Source of the DNA: an uncultured Clostridia bacterium
GTDB taxonomy: Bacteria; Bacillota; Clostridia; Oscillospirales; Ruminococcaceae
Direction of reading: 5' to 3'
Length of the DNA stretch: 14,788 nt
Assembly (NCBI GenBank): GCA_937907305.1
Contig: CALERQ010000197.1
Coordinates: 1 to 14,788, forward strand
Made by a program: the position numbers and the translations under genes. The notes under the pieces were generated by a model that worked only from the letters and a program-made list of their open reading frames with translations, was not told where the DNA came from and searched no databases. This document shows, one piece after another, positions 6,561 through 14,032 of this stretch (within the stretch, counting starts at the first letter, position 1; each line of letters opens with the position of its first letter).

Positions 6561-6698
6561 TTTTTGGGGCTTGCGCAGGGGGCTCGTTCGGGGCGCAGCC
6601 CGCTCCGGCTTCGCCGGAGCAAAGCAGGCTCCGCCTGCTTTCACCGCCCTGCGGGCGGTGGGGCTGCGCCCCGCCCCCGGCCCCACGCAGGCCAAAAA
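6561..6698. repeat. Cloverleaf-type structured intergenic element C
   Basis: This is the cleanest of the four elements. The inner closing stem pairs 6590-6601 with 6661-6672 (12 bp). Three perfect hairpins fill the space with no unpaired junction bases: 6602-6609/6613-6620 (8 bp, loop TTC), 6621-6629/6633-6641 (9 bp, loop TCC) and 6642-6649/6653-6660 (8 bp, loop TGC). Imperfect pairing continues outward to TTTTTGG (6561-6567) against CCAAAAA (6692-6698). The right arm's A-run is also the T-run of the minus-strand terminator at 6694-6734. Confidence 0.9.
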
Positions 6699-6734
6699 AT
6701 ACCCGCAAACCACAAATCAGCAGCCTGCGGGTAT
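6694..6734 (-). terminator. Rho-independent terminator of the BlaI/M56/lipoprotein operon
   Basis: On the minus strand, a stem pairs 6734-6726 with 6707-6699 (ATACCCGCA/TGCGGGTAT, 9 bp) around an 18-nt loop. A run of six T's (6699-6694) completes it. It begins 10 bp after the lipoprotein stop codon. Confidence 0.88.
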
Positions 6735-6744
6735 CTTTTCTGGC

Positions 6745-9225
6745 TTACGCTTCGCCCTGGTAGGTCAGCGTATGCCAGCTGTAAATCATCGCCACGATCT
6801 TATTATCCTTGGGCTTACCGGTATCCAGCGCCAGCGCGTCGGTGGTGCCATCCGGCCGCCGGGTCGTGATGTAATATCCCGTTTTCCCGGTCTTATAGGC
6901 CTTCACCAGCTGCTGCGGCTCCATATCCGCCCACCGGCAGTAAAGGGCATCACCCTCCCGGTAGATGGTCAGCGTGTCGCCATCACCGTATTCTATATCC
7001 TGCCACCGCCCGTCAAAGATCTCCTCGATCTCAGCCAATGTGATCTCCTCGGCGGAATCCAGCACACTGGGCAGCCGCTGCCACTCCATGTTATCCAGCA
7101 GTGTATGGGGCACCAGGATGATCCAATCCGTCCCGTAGCTGTCGTTCTCCATATACTGAGTACCCCTCAGCACCATCCCTTGTGCTGTCATTTTGAAGGC
7201 GTTACATGTCCAGTCCCGGCTCTGCGCTGCGCCATCCAGCCATTCCGCCACCGGGATATCCAGCTCAGCGCTCTCGCCGCTTTCCGGGTCAAAGGCCCGC
7301 ACGGTAAGATGCCCTGTTACGGTATAGTTGGTTTCCGCTGCCCACAGGCGGCCATTTTGCTCCATACCGTAATACGGCTCCGTCACCATGCGGGTGGGGG
7401 TGCCATAGGGCAGCTCTTCCACGGGGAGGCTGTAAAACACCCTCTCCGTTGTTTCGCCGCTTTCATCATCAGTAAAGAAAATCTCGTTTATCACCGTCCA
7501 GCACAGCTTGCCATCCAGCAGCCGGATGCCCGAAAGCCTATTCCCATTCATTTTGCCCAGGTTCATCCAGGTCACTTCCCCGGTGGAAAGGCTGTAGATC
7601 CCGTAATCATCGCTGTACCGGTAGTCGTTGGCACTAATGACAAGGCGGTCGTTATCCAGCCACAGCTCCGGCTCATAGTAGCCGTCATATCCCTGATCCT
7701 CCCCATTCAAGCTGGCATCCAGTACCACTGTTCCGTTGATGGTCAGACTGCCGTTTTCGGCACTGTCCGCGATATGCTGTCCATCCGGGCTCTTGCACAC
7801 ATAGTACAAACTGTTCTCCGGCACATAGTCCCGGCTTTCCACCCGGCCGTCACTCCACACCTCGGTTTCCACCAGCCGGTCTATCCGGTTATAGGGGTTT
7901 CTCATCCCTATATCGGTGGAATACTCCGTCCGAATGATAAGTGACTCTCCCGTGGTTTCGGTGCTGGTGTACCGGGTTTCTCTGCTTGAGTAACCCATCT
8001 TCATCCAGTCGCCGCAGGTCAGGGGCGTTTCTATCACATTATAGCTGCCATCGGTGTGCAGCATCAATACCGCAATGGGTTCGCCGTCCTTATAGCTTGT
8101 TCCCGATATGACCGGCACCGCCATGGTGCCGTCCGCCAGCAGCTTTGGCTCCATGGTGGTATGAAAGACCTGGTTATAGCCGTCGCCCTCCGGTACAAAG
8201 CTGGTATACAGCGGCTTCCAGCCGCTGCCGGAAATCATTCCGCCGATACTCATCGCCGTCACGCCGTTCTCCCGCTCCACCGGCACACTGCGGTTACTTA
8301 CATACTTCCAGCTGCCGTCCTCCGCTATCCTCACGGTCAGTTCCCTGTTGTAGTTGGGCTCTCTCCCATTAAAGGTAACTCCATAGCGGATCCGCAAAAG
8401 ATCGCCCTCCTGCACCGCCTCCTCAGCAAAGCATAACCAGCTAATACCCGTCTCCGTTACCCACAGCATTGTCCCGTTCCCATCGGGATCCAGCAGGCTC
8501 CGCAGCTTTTCCTCACTGATGTCGAACCACTTCAGCAGTACCTCCTCGATTTCATCGATAGGCACCTCCTGCCCCTCCGGGTAGTCCGTTTCGCCATCGG
8601 TCAAAAACCAGCACAGTCTTGCCCACCACAATGGGTCGGTGATCTCCTCCGGCGAAGCAAACTTCAGTGTGCACCCCTCCGCCAGCGGGTATAGGTAGGT
8701 CTTGGTCAGCTCATAGCGCTTATTGTAGTTCTCATAAGTATCCAGCGGCGAAAAAACTCTATATGTGTAGTCTATCCCCTCCGCAAAGGAGAGATACCCA
8801 CAGCTGTTCAGCTCTATCTCCCCCGCCTGCTGGTACAGCACATTTTCCCAGTCCACGGTGTCGTCATAGCCGGTCAGCGCCGTCTCCTGGAAAGCCGCCA
8901 CCCCGCCCTTTACGGTCAGCCGCATGCCATCTATTCCCCGAATGTCATTGCGGTCATGAAAGTTGTAATACCGCAGCTCGGCGTCCTCCCCGGCCTGCAT
9001 CTTCTCCACCGCCGCCCGCACCGGGGCGCTGTCGGTCAGCGGCACATAGTTGTAGGCAATAACAGTCGCCGTCTCCTCGGCCAGCGCCGCCTTGTACTGG
9101 GCGCTTTGTAGCACCTCCTGCGGCACCCCCTCAGTGGAAAGGATCTTCCCCTTTCCCTTTTCTCCGCACCCCACCGCCAGCAGCAGTACCGCCGCCAGCA
9201 GCAGGATCAGTCCTCGTTTCTTCAT
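6745..9225 (-). CDS. Large lipoprotein related to the neighbouring M56 protease ectodomain
   Basis: An 826-residue secreted lipoprotein of unknown function. The N-terminus has MKKRG, a hydrophobic stretch (6-19) and the lipobox AVGC with C20 as the lipidated residue, then a polar GEKGKGK linker. There is no further membrane segment, so it should be anchored outside the cell membrane. Residues about 221-312 resemble residues 465-575 of the M56 protein encoded upstream: both have a WFDIS/HFDMS motif, an aromatic-rich middle, EGDxLxIRY, and an EDGxWKY ending. The second half has repeated strand-turn units (for example ELWLDNDRLVIS and GIYSLSTGEVTW) suggestive of a beta-propeller-like fold; this is an inference from pattern. 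The start is supported by GGAGG seven bases upstream. It follows the M56 gene by 16 bp and is the last gene of the operon. Confidence 0.85.
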   Translation of the reverse strand: MKKRGLILLLAAVLLLAVGCGEKGKGKILSTEGVPQEVLQSAQYKAALAEETATVIAYNYVPLTDSAPVRAAVEKMQAGEDAELRYYNFHDRNDIRGIDGMRLTVKGGVAAFQETALTGYDDTVDWENVLYQQAGEIELNSCGYLSFAEGIDYTYRVFSPLDTYENYNKRYELTKTYLYPLAEGCTLKFASPEEITDPLWWARLCWFLTDGETDYPEGQEVPIDEIEEVLLKWFDISEEKLRSLLDPDGNGTMLWVTETGISWLCFAEEAVQEGDLLRIRYGVTFNGREPNYNRELTVRIAEDGSWKYVSNRSVPVERENGVTAMSIGGMISGSGWKPLYTSFVPEGDGYNQVFHTTMEPKLLADGTMAVPVISGTSYKDGEPIAVLMLHTDGSYNVIETPLTCGDWMKMGYSSRETRYTSTETTGESLIIRTEYSTDIGMRNPYNRIDRLVETEVWSDGRVESRDYVPENSLYYVCKSPDGQHIADSAENGSLTINGTVVLDASLNGEDQGYDGYYEPELWLDNDRLVISANDYRYSDDYGIYSLSTGEVTWMNLGKMNGNRLSGIRLLDGKLCWTVINEIFFTDDESGETTERVFYSLPVEELPYGTPTRMVTEPYYGMEQNGRLWAAETNYTVTGHLTVRAFDPESGESAELDIPVAEWLDGAAQSRDWTCNAFKMTAQGMVLRGTQYMENDSYGTDWIILVPHTLLDNMEWQRLPSVLDSAEEITLAEIEEIFDGRWQDIEYGDGDTLTIYREGDALYCRWADMEPQQLVKAYKTGKTGYYITTRRPDGTTDALALDTGKPKDNKIVAMIYSWHTLTYQGEA

Positions 9226-9241
9226 GCTGTTTCCTCCATCA

Positions 9242-12200
9242 TTAAACCCTGTTCACTTCACCGGTCGTCAGGTTCAGCTCATAGTCCGCGCCGCCCGTGC
9301 GGTGCTTGCCATCCACATAGAAGCACAGGTAGCCGTCCTTCTGCACACTGCTGTAAAGGCGAACCGGCCCGCCCTCTTCGTAGCGTCCCGGGTTGATCTT
9401 GGTATCCCAGTCATTTTGCAGCTGTCCGGTGGCATCCAGCACCGCCGCGTGAATGGTCGTATCCCCGGGCAGCGTGCTCCAGCCGTCCCAGTCCGCCGGT
9501 AAGGTCGACCAGAGGACAGCGATCTTTCTCTCCGCCCGGTAGCCTCTTACCAGCATCACATAGGGAATGTCGTCTCCAGTCACCAGCTCACTGGGGCTCC
9601 AGCTGTATACGGGGCCGCGGTCCTCCGCTACCGCCATAATGGCCTCCGGGTCGTAGTAAAAGACACCCCGGTCATCGCTGATCCACAGCAGGCCATCCGC
9701 GGTAAAGCCCAGTTTGGTAAAGGCACAGTTGCTTCCATGGACGCCGTAGCCGTCATTCCACACCTGCGGCACCACCCGCATACTGCCGCTGCTGTCCAGC
9801 AGCACCACCATTGTCTTGTCATGCTCTTTGTTGATGGTGCAGCTGTATGCCCGGTACTTGACGCCCGGGGAATAGAAATCCTCGCTGCTGCTTCCGGTGC
9901 CTGTTCCGTTCAGGATATCGGAAGCCGACACACGGGAGGCCTTCATGACCTCCAGCATTTCATCGGTGTAGCCCATCGCCTTGGCCTTCGCCAAAAAATT
10001 CTCATCGGAATAGGATACAACATTCGGGTCATTGGTGCTGGCCAGCTGGCTCTCCCCGGTCGTGAGGTTCAGGCACCAGCGCTCCCACAGCTGGGTGCCG
10101 TCCGGCAGGTAGGGGCTGCCGTTTTCATCGTAGTAGTTGCTGTAATACATCAGCCCATCCCGCACGATGACCTCGCCCATATCCCGGTGGCCCCAGTAGT
10201 TGCGGTACACATACTGCGGCAGGGTCAGCACCCGCACCGGCTCCGTGATGTCATTCCGGTCCAGCACCGCCACCTTCCAGTGGCTGCTGCTCTTCTTGTA
10301 TTCCCCGTTCCAGGCATCGGGCACCTCGCCGCTGTTATAGGGGAAATAGGTCAGCGCCAGGGTATCCCCGCCCCGGTCGTCGGCGTAGAGGTACTCAATA
10401 TTGATCTCGTCACAGCCATCCATCGGCAGGTTGGCCTTATCATACACCACGGTCGGCGCCTCCGGCTTTGCCGCGTTGTAAATATAAAGGCCATCCTGCC
10501 GTATGATCCCAAACAGCGTGCCGTCCTCATCCGAGATCCGCCGGAAGCTCTCATAGGGGGTATTCTCCAGCAGCGTGGTCAGGCGATGGGTCTCGCTGTC
10601 GTACAGGTAAAAATTATACTTGTTATAGCCGTCGGCATCATCCATGCCAAGGTAACTTATAAACAGCCGGTAGCGGCTGCCCTCCGCGAAGATGCCGCCC
10701 ACCTCATCATTCAGGGCCAGCAGTCCGCTGCCGCTCTGCTCCACCAGGATCCCCGCCGTATCGCCCGGCATAATGGCAATGCTGTTGTTTCGGCTGGGGC
10801 TGTAGATCGAATATCCGTCATTGCCCTTCGGGTCCAGGTAGATGACCATATCCTCAAAGTTGAAAAGCGCCGCGTCCTCCGGCGTGATAAGGCTCTCAGA
10901 AGTATATCCGTTCCACTGGGTCACCTCGGGGTTCTCCATGCCGGAAATATTCAGCGGTTCCGTCCGCCAGTACGAAAGGTGATAGCCGTCCTCGGCACGG
11001 TAGATACCCATCTGCTGCTGTCCCCAGCCCAGCAGACGGCAGCCTTCGGTGCTGCCATCAATGAAAACATAGGTATCCACCGCGTAGTATTCGGCGCGGC
11101 CGGCGATCCACTCCCAACCGGCGGCTTCCAGATCCTCACTCGGCTGCACCTGCAGCTCGCCCTCCGGCTTTGGCATCTCTACCGTCTCGCTGTCATAGTC
11201 CCGTCTGATGTACTTCCAGCCGCCATCCTCCTCCAGCCGTATGGTGATGGCATACCGGCCGCAGCTCTCGTGGGTCTGGGTATAGTCCGCCATGTGCTGC
11301 GCCAGGAAGCCCTCTTCCCCGGGCTGAGCCTCATACAGGCTGTACCGGATGGTCAGGGTATCCCCCTCGATCGCGGCCTCCCGGGCATAGGCAAACAGGT
11401 TCCCCCCCAGCTTCCACGGGCTCACCCAGAAGTAGCCGTCATAGTCGTGGAGATCCTTCAGGGAGGCGTCCGCCATTTCGGGACTCATATCAAAGTGTTT
11501 CTGGATCGCGGCCGCGACCTCCTCCTGCGGCAGGTAGAAGTTCTGCGCGTTGGGCAGCTTACCGCTGGCATCGTAGTTGGTGTCCATCAGTTTGGCCAGC
11601 TCCGCCCGCTTTTCGGCATCGGCTGTGCCATAGGCGGCAGCCAGGTCCAGCTTTTCCTCGCCGGTGTAGCCGTACAGCTCATAGATGGCGTATTTCAGCA
11701 GCGGTCCGGATTTCAGCTCCTGGTAGCTGGACCAGTAGATATCACCCATGGCCGCCAGCGGCGCCAGGTATTCCCGGCTCAGGGCGTCCATGTCGTTCAG
11801 GTCGATGTTGTAACGGTTTTTCTCTCCGCCGGGGGTGCAGGCCACCAGCGAACCGGCCACGGCTGCCGCCAGCAGCAGGGCCGCCAGCGCCAGCGTTCCC
11901 CGGCGCTTTTTGGTGGTATCCAGTATGGTGGCCAGGCGGTTTTTCAGCGTCTTTTTGCCGCTGTAAAAGTTGGTGGTGAACAGGGTGCGGCGGTTCATGC
12001 CGGCCCGGACGACCGCCAACAGGCACCGGCCGTATTCCTCCCGGTAGGTCTCATCCTGCCCGGCCACCACGGCCTCATCGCAGGAAAGCTCCAGGTCCCG
12101 GTCGGCGGCACGCACCATCCACCACACCATCGGGTTAAACCAGTGGATGGCATTGGCCAGCATCAGCAGCAGTTTGTACCAGATATCCCGGCGGCGGTAG

Positions 12201-12922
12201 TGGATCAGCTCATGCCGGAATACCAGCGAAAGCTGCTCCGCGGTCAGTTCCATTTCCGGCAGCAGCAGGGTCGGCCTGATGGCCCCAACGATCATGGGGC
12301 TGCCTACGGCCGCTGTATAAACCGGCAGCGGTTTTCTCAGTCCCGCCGCGGCGGTTTCTTTCTCCAGCACAGCCAGAATGGCTTCATCGCTTAAGGGGCG
12401 GCGGCTGCGGGAGAGCTTCGCTCTCAGCGCCAGGTAGCTGCCCAGCTGCCACAGCAGGAACAGCGCGGCCCCTGCCGCCCAGCACCAGCCCACCGCTTCC
12501 ATCACCGGGATGGAACGGGTGGCGGCCGGGGTGGGGGTGATCGCCGGCTCCGCCGGTTTAGGGGTTTCGGCACTTGGCCCGGTCGGGGCGGTCGTCCCGG
12601 TCCCGATCTGCTGGTAGGGGTCGTTTTCCGCCTCTCCCGGCACCACCTGGATCGGGTCGCCGACCGGTGTGGGGTCTGCCGGCTCAGCGGCACTCACCGG
12701 GTAGGTGATCTCTCCCTGGGGCTGCGGCAGGGTAACTACCGGCTGCGGCAGGGTAATGCCAATGGGCAGCAGCAGCAGCCGCACCGCGATGAGCAGCCAG
12801 GCCCAATAGCGCCATTTGGCGGTAAAGCGGCGGCCCAGCAGCGGGCCTGCTGCCAGCAGCACCGCTATCACGATCGCCATCGGCAGGGTCAGCTCCAGCA
12901 GGGCAGTCATCAGTCGTTCCAT
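9242..12922 (-). CDS. M56 (BlaR1/MecR1-like) membrane protease with large ectodomain
   Basis: A 1226-residue signal-transducing protease. Membrane segments are near residues 8-28, 38-57, 142-163 and 342-361. A Pro/Thr/Ala-rich loop (60-140) lies between the second and third. The zinc-protease signature HELIH (237-241) is followed by YRRRDIW, NPMVWWM (263-269) and the third-ligand region DRDLELSCDEAVV, as in BlaR1. In that family, signal binding outside triggers inactivation of the BlaI repressor. The ectodomain (from about 362) is unlike BlaR1: I see no penicillin-binding SxxK, SxN or KTG set. Instead it has an EDGGWKY-type domain (465-575) and many strand-turn units ending in YELNLTTGEV, like a beta-propeller. 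LVAC (359-362) at the end of the fourth membrane segment is a lipobox match. The gene starts 5 bp after blaI; the lipoprotein gene follows. The signal is unknown. Confidence 0.88.
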   Translation of the reverse strand: MERLMTALLELTLPMAIVIAVLLAAGPLLGRRFTAKWRYWAWLLIAVRLLLLPIGITLPQPVVTLPQPQGEITYPVSAAEPADPTPVGDPIQVVPGEAENDPYQQIGTGTTAPTGPSAETPKPAEPAITPTPAATRSIPVMEAVGWCWAAGAALFLLWQLGSYLALRAKLSRSRRPLSDEAILAVLEKETAAAGLRKPLPVYTAAVGSPMIVGAIRPTLLLPEMELTAEQLSLVFRHELIHYRRRDIWYKLLLMLANAIHWFNPMVWWMVRAADRDLELSCDEAVVAGQDETYREEYGRCLLAVVRAGMNRRTLFTTNFYSGKKTLKNRLATILDTTKKRRGTLALAALLLAAAVAGSLVACTPGGEKNRYNIDLNDMDALSREYLAPLAAMGDIYWSSYQELKSGPLLKYAIYELYGYTGEEKLDLAAAYGTADAEKRAELAKLMDTNYDASGKLPNAQNFYLPQEEVAAAIQKHFDMSPEMADASLKDLHDYDGYFWVSPWKLGGNLFAYAREAAIEGDTLTIRYSLYEAQPGEEGFLAQHMADYTQTHESCGRYAITIRLEEDGGWKYIRRDYDSETVEMPKPEGELQVQPSEDLEAAGWEWIAGRAEYYAVDTYVFIDGSTEGCRLLGWGQQQMGIYRAEDGYHLSYWRTEPLNISGMENPEVTQWNGYTSESLITPEDAALFNFEDMVIYLDPKGNDGYSIYSPSRNNSIAIMPGDTAGILVEQSGSGLLALNDEVGGIFAEGSRYRLFISYLGMDDADGYNKYNFYLYDSETHRLTTLLENTPYESFRRISDEDGTLFGIIRQDGLYIYNAAKPEAPTVVYDKANLPMDGCDEINIEYLYADDRGGDTLALTYFPYNSGEVPDAWNGEYKKSSSHWKVAVLDRNDITEPVRVLTLPQYVYRNYWGHRDMGEVIVRDGLMYYSNYYDENGSPYLPDGTQLWERWCLNLTTGESQLASTNDPNVVSYSDENFLAKAKAMGYTDEMLEVMKASRVSASDILNGTGTGSSSEDFYSPGVKYRAYSCTINKEHDKTMVVLLDSSGSMRVVPQVWNDGYGVHGSNCAFTKLGFTADGLLWISDDRGVFYYDPEAIMAVAEDRGPVYSWSPSELVTGDDIPYVMLVRGYRAERKIAVLWSTLPADWDGWSTLPGDTTIHAAVLDATGQLQNDWDTKINPGRYEEGGPVRLYSSVQKDGYLCFYVDGKHRTGGADYELNLTTGEVNRV

Positions 12923-12927
12923 CCTCG

Positions 12928-13326
12928 TCAGCTCCTCTCTTCTTCACGGGCACGGCGCTGCCCGGCTATAAATTCCTCCAGCTCCGCCAGATCTCGGTCG
13001 GTCAGGTCCCGGCTTTCCACCAGGGACGCCACCATGCGGCGAAGGGAGGACTGGTACATCTTCCCCAAAAAGCTGCGGTTGGCCCAGCGGCGGTAATCCG
13101 CCTCGCTCACCAGGGGACGGTACAGGTTGTGCCGGCCCTGCCGCTCCACCGAAAGGTAGCCCTTTTCCACCAGCTTGGAAAGCAGGGTGAGCAGAGTGGT
13201 ATCGGCCCAGTTGTGGCTTTGCAGCTGCTCCTCCAGGTCCGCGCGCTGCACGGGCGGAGGGCTTTGCCAGATGGCCAGCATGATATCCAGCTCGGCATCG
13301 GATAATTTTTTCTCGGGCAGTTCCAT
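12928..13326 (-). CDS. BlaI/MecI/CopY-family transcriptional repressor
   Basis: A 132-residue winged-helix repressor. The LSDAELDIMLAIW opening, the ADTTLLTLLSKLVEKGYL recognition region and the RQGRHNLYRPLVS wing are typical of BlaI/MecI. The C-terminal dimerisation helix contains SFLGKMYQSSLRRMVASLVE, the region where homologues are cut on induction. The start is ATG at 13326-13324, with AAGGAGG five bases upstream. The in-frame ATG at 13341 precedes that site and is rejected. It is the first gene of the operon with the M56 protease (5-bp gap) and lipoprotein. It almost certainly represses its own promoter, because four TTCTAC-N4-GTAGAA dyads surround it. No beta-lactamase or penicillin-binding protein gene is in the window, so the symbol blaI is avoided. 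Confidence 0.94.
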   Translation of the reverse strand: MELPEKKLSDAELDIMLAIWQSPPPVQRADLEEQLQSHNWADTTLLTLLSKLVEKGYLSVERQGRHNLYRPLVSEADYRRWANRSFLGKMYQSSLRRMVASLVESRDLTDRDLAELEEFIAGQRRAREEERS

Positions 13327-13342
13327 AGGGGCCTCCTTCATC

Positions 13343-13358
13343 TTCTACGGGTTTAGAA
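13343..13358. promoter_or_regulatory. BlaI-type operator 1 (leader region)
   Basis: TTCTAC-GGGT-TTAGAA, with one mismatch in the right arm. It lies just downstream of the predicted start of transcription and before the ribosome binding site. Confidence 0.7.
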
Positions 13359-13367
13359 TCCAACTTC

Positions 13368-13396
13368 ATTCTATCATCGTAGAGCATGGTTGTCAA
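13368..13396 (-). promoter_or_regulatory. Strong promoter of the BlaI/M56/lipoprotein operon
   Basis: On the minus strand, a perfect -35 TTGACA (13396-13391), 17-bp spacer and -10 TAGAAT (13373-13368). Transcription should start near 13361. The -10 is embedded in operator 2. Confidence 0.85.
13369..13384. promoter_or_regulatory. BlaI-type operator 2 (overlaps -10)
   Basis: TTCTAT-CATC-GTAGAG is a two-mismatch version of the dyad. It overlaps the -10 box and part of the spacer, the expected place for direct repression. Confidence 0.7.
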
Positions 13397-13402
13397 TGGT
13401 CA

Positions 13403-13418
13403 TTCTACAAGTGTAGAA
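13403..13418. promoter_or_regulatory. BlaI-type operator 3 (upstream of -35)
   Basis: TTCTAC-AAGT-GTAGAA has perfect 6-bp arms, extended to 7 bp by flanking A/T (13402-13419). It lies 7 bp upstream of the -35 box. Confidence 0.8.
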
Positions 13419-13424
13419 TTTATT

Positions 13425-13440
13425 TTCTACATCCGTAGAA
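13425..13440. promoter_or_regulatory. BlaI-type operator 4 (distal)
   Basis: TTCTAC-ATCC-GTAGAA has perfect 6-bp arms. Its start is 22 bp (about two helical turns) from that of operator 3, which would put two repressor dimers on one face of the DNA. Confidence 0.78.
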
Positions 13441-13485
13441 TGTGCGGCGGGCAGGTCTGCATAGCGCGCCTGGGCGGGACTTTCT

Positions 13486-13595
13486 GCCGCCCCCCCGGTC
13501 CGGCCCCGCAGGCCGGCCAAAGGCCGGTGGGCGGGCGCTGCCCGCCCCGGCCGCGGCGCAGCCGCGGCCCCTGCGGGGCCGGACCCGAGGGCGGC
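13486..13595. repeat. Cloverleaf-type structured intergenic element D
   Basis: The outer stem pairs 13486-13492 with 13589-13595 (7 bp) and 13497-13512 with 13570-13585 (16 bp). Inside are three perfect hairpins: 13513-13518/13522-13527 (6 bp, loop AAA), 13529-13536/13540-13547 (8 bp, loop GCT) and 13549-13557/13561-13569 (9 bp, loop GCA). Junctions are 0-1 nt. It occupies much of the 346-bp gap (13327-13672) between the sigma-like gene's end and the blaI-type promoter region. The flanks 13441-13485 and 13596-13672 show no gene. Confidence 0.88.
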
Positions 13596-13672
13596 GAAAC
13601 CCATCCAAGAAAGTACATCCCCTACCCTGTATAACGCCGCAGACCCCAAAAATGCAACACATTTTGGCCCAA

Positions 13673-14032
13673 TTATTGCAGCTGGCGGCGCAAAATATCG
13701 CACAACTGGCCTATTTCCCCGGCCTCTTCGGTAAAGCGGTACAGCCTCCGCCGGATGACCCCCAGGCTGCGACTGACCGAGGAGGGCGCCAGGCCCATCT
13801 GCCGGGCGATGGCGGTTACCGTCAGGCCATCGGTATAGCGCAGCCGGATAAGCTGCTGCTGGGCCGGGGTAAGGCAGCGGGTACAGCCGTACTGCAGCAG
13901 CCGGCGCAGGGCCAAGCGTTCCTCGCTGGGGCCGCTCTCCTCCCGCGGGATAAAAAATTCCAGGGTGGCGGTGCTGGCGCAGCGCGCGGCGCGTTTTAAG
14001 GGGCGGGGGATGAATTTAGTTGTAGTAGTCAT
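13673..14032 (-). CDS. Small sigma-70 region-4-like helix-turn-helix protein
   Basis: A 119-residue basic protein. Residues 54-100 (LTPAQQQLIRLRY, then TVTAIARQMGLAPSSVSRSL and a basic helix) have the spacing of the sigma-70 region 4 / LuxR-type HTH. There is no region 2, so it is not a complete sigma factor. Similar short proteins are found in phages and mobile elements and in clostridial chromosomes as regulators of unknown targets. The start is ATG at 14032-14030, preceded by GGAGAGG. The in-frame ATG 18 codons earlier lies well inside the upstream coding sequence and lacks a good site. The start overlaps the end of the upstream coiled-coil gene by 17 bp, so translation is coupled. Control is through the promoter with a LexA box at 14287. 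No T-run terminator follows; a weak AT-rich hairpin at 13647-13668 does. Confidence 0.75.
   Translation of the reverse strand: MTTTTKFIPRPLKRAARCASTATLEFFIPREESGPSEERLALRRLLQYGCTRCLTPAQQQLIRLRYTDGLTVTAIARQMGLAPSSVSRSLGVIRRRLYRFTEEAGEIGQLCDILRRQLQ

Noticed and set aside
6487..7944. A 485-codon plus-strand frame running through element C into the lipoprotein gene
   Set aside because: It crosses the deoC promoter, the cloverleaf repeat and a terminator, and is antisense to a supported lipoprotein gene.
9737..12394. An 885-codon open frame on the plus strand opposite the M56 gene
   Set aside because: It is antisense to a gene with clear motifs, has no ribosome site or recognisable domain, and its composition (Ile/Val/Gln/His-rich, repetitive) is the usual shadow of a GC-rich gene with strong codon bias.
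12928..13326. Calling the operon a beta-lactam resistance locus
   Set aside because: No beta-lactamase or penicillin-binding protein gene is present and the sensor lacks visible penicillin-binding motifs; BlaI/M56 pairs are widespread without that role.
13647..13668. Hairpin after the sigma-like gene as a terminator
   Set aside because: The stem is short and AT-rich, has a bulge, and no T-run follows on the minus strand.
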